In this document: positions 63,363-64,000 of the stretch, piece by piece | Layout: every line of letters begins with the position of its first letter | Position numbering within the stretch: the first letter of the stretch is position 1 | DNA from: Bryobacterales bacterium KBS 96 | GTDB lineage: Bacteria; Acidobacteriota; Terriglobia; Bryobacterales; Bryobacteraceae | Direction: 5' to 3' | Assembly (NCBI GenBank): GCA_000381625.1 | Contig: KB906767.1 | Coordinates: forward strand, 2,995,304 to 3,059,303 | Length of the DNA: 64,000 nucleotides | Program-made: the position numbers and the translations under genes | The notes under the pieces: model-generated | The model's database searches: none | What the model was told of the DNA's origin: nothing | Seen by the model: the letters and a program-made list of their open reading frames with translations, nothing else

Positions 63363-64000
63363 CTAGTTTCCTCCGGCGTCCGGCTGCCGCGAATGGCCGA
63401 GGCCGCGCAACACGCGACGGGCTACCTCGCGATCGTCAAAGGGGATCGGTCCGTCCCGCAAGACCTGATACGTCTCGTGCCCCTTGCCTGCGAGGAGCAC
63501 AATATCGCCGGGCTTCGCTTCCTGAATGGCTCTATGGATCGCCTTCTCGCGATCGGGCTCAGCCACATAGGGAGTGTCAAACCGCTGTAAGCCGATCGTG
63601 GCATCGTTCATGATCGCCAGCGGATCTTCACTACGCGGATTGTCGGAAGTGAGCACCACGAAGTCGCTCGCCTCAGCGGCGGCAATGCCCATCAAAGGCC
63701 GCTTCGTGCGATCGCGATCTCCGCCGCAGCCGAAAAGTGTGATAATCCGTTTCGGCTTCAACCCGCGTGCGGCGGCAATCACATTCCGCAGTGCGTCGTC
63801 GGTATGAGCATAATCGACAACAACCATAAACGGTTGTCCTTCATCGACGCGCTCAAATCGTCCCGGCACTCTCGATAGGTTTCCGACACCTTTCACAATC
63901 TGTTCTGCCTGAATGCCGTAAGTAAGGGCAGCCGCGCAAGCGAGCAGAATGTTGTAGACATTGAAGCGCCCAACAAGCGGCGATTCGAGCGTGAACCGCT
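63363..64000 (-). CDS. murE: UDP-N-acetylmuramoyl-tripeptide synthetase MurE, C-terminal part
   Basis: About 212 residues at the C-terminal end of MurE; the rest lies beyond the window end. Visible are LVGRFNVYNILLACAAAL, VVVDYAHTDDALRNVI, TLFGCGGDRDRTKRPLMG and the amino-acid-binding motif TSDNPRSEDP. DNPR is the meso-diaminopimelate-specific form, so the peptidoglycan is predicted to be the DAP type. KGHETYQ lies near the end. The stop is at 63363, 1 nt before the CTG of murF. Confidence 0.96.
   Translation of the reverse strand, partial: RFTLESPLVGRFNVYNILLACAAALTYGIQAEQIVKGVGNLSRVPGRFERVDEGQPFMVVVDYAHTDDALRNVIAAARGLKPKRIITLFGCGGDRDRTKRPLMGIAAAEASDFVVLTSDNPRSEDPLAIMNDATIGLQRFDTPYVAEPDREKAIHRAIQEAKPGDIVLLAGKGHETYQVLRDGPIPFDDREVARRVLRGLGHSRQPDAGGN
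63369..63374 (-). promoter_or_regulatory. Ribosome binding site deciding the murF CTG start
   Basis: GGAGGA on the minus strand overlaps the end of murE, 7 nt before the CTG at 63361. This spacing and the conserved N-terminus that follows favour CTG initiation. Confidence 0.6.

Overview
The window looks like chromosomal DNA from an Acidobacteriota member, most likely the Bryobacteraceae ('Solibacter'-like) branch. This is inference from gene content: a tricorn-type peptidase, a sialidase and xyloglucan-type glycosidases, a KaiC/histidine kinase operon, a fused LptF-LptG permease, a murE-to-ftsZ cluster lacking murB and ddl, and scattered short palindromic repeats. No 16S rRNA gene or other decisive marker is present. 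Many genes use GTG or TTG starts and overlap by 4 nt.

Layout. 1-8 kb is an accessory region: a decayed IS256-type transposase, an ArsR/SRPBCC pair, a HAD phosphatase, a GntR/LacI-type regulator, an MFS transporter broken at a 7-G run, a sialidase, and several repeat-rich gaps. 7.6-16.3 kb holds housekeeping and orphan genes: Mut7-C, DUF1569, a metallo-beta-lactamase-fold hydrolase, a luciferase-like monooxygenase, a YggS - CocE hydrolase - Cas2-like mini-operon, and a two-gene unit of a predicted PD-(D/E)XK protein with a DUF697-like membrane protein. 16.3-23.9 kb is a carbohydrate locus: a GH35/DUF5597 beta-galactosidase, a GH31 alpha-xylosidase and a cupin protein, divergent from a sugar isomerase and a Gfo/Idh/MocA dehydrogenase. 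The GH31+GH35 pair resembles xyloglucan side-chain removal.

A tRNA-Asp gene at 24.0 kb precedes a tight minus-strand surface-glycan operon (24.2-34.9 kb). It holds HddA- and HddC-like enzymes, a SIS isomerase, a GmhB-like phosphatase and a transaldolase, consistent with making a GDP-activated heptose or related sugar, plus an SDR, a Gfo/Idh/MocA protein, methyltransferases, a YfhO membrane protein and a chimeric GT2 glycosyltransferase. Next come a nucleotide-sugar epimerase, DUF3467, a GT39-type glycosyltransferase, the LptF-LptG fusion, purS, glmS, yjbQ and a tricorn-like peptidase. At 47.7-51.2 kb lies an operon of an unrecognised 147-aa protein, a double-domain KaiC-like ATPase and a PAS histidine kinase. 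From 52.4 kb to the window end runs the division and cell-wall cluster (transcribed murE, murF, mraY, murD, ftsW, murG, murC, ftsQ, ftsA, ftsZ). murF there appears to start at CTG, and a patch of hairpin repeats sits between ftsW and murG.

Most noteworthy: the KaiC operon with an altered phosphosite, the heptose-type operon with a divergent isomerase and its own transaldolase, the LptF-LptG fusion, the CTG-start murF, the orphan Cas2-like protein, and the nuclease-like/DUF697 pair. No CRISPR array, integrase, prophage or rRNA gene was seen.
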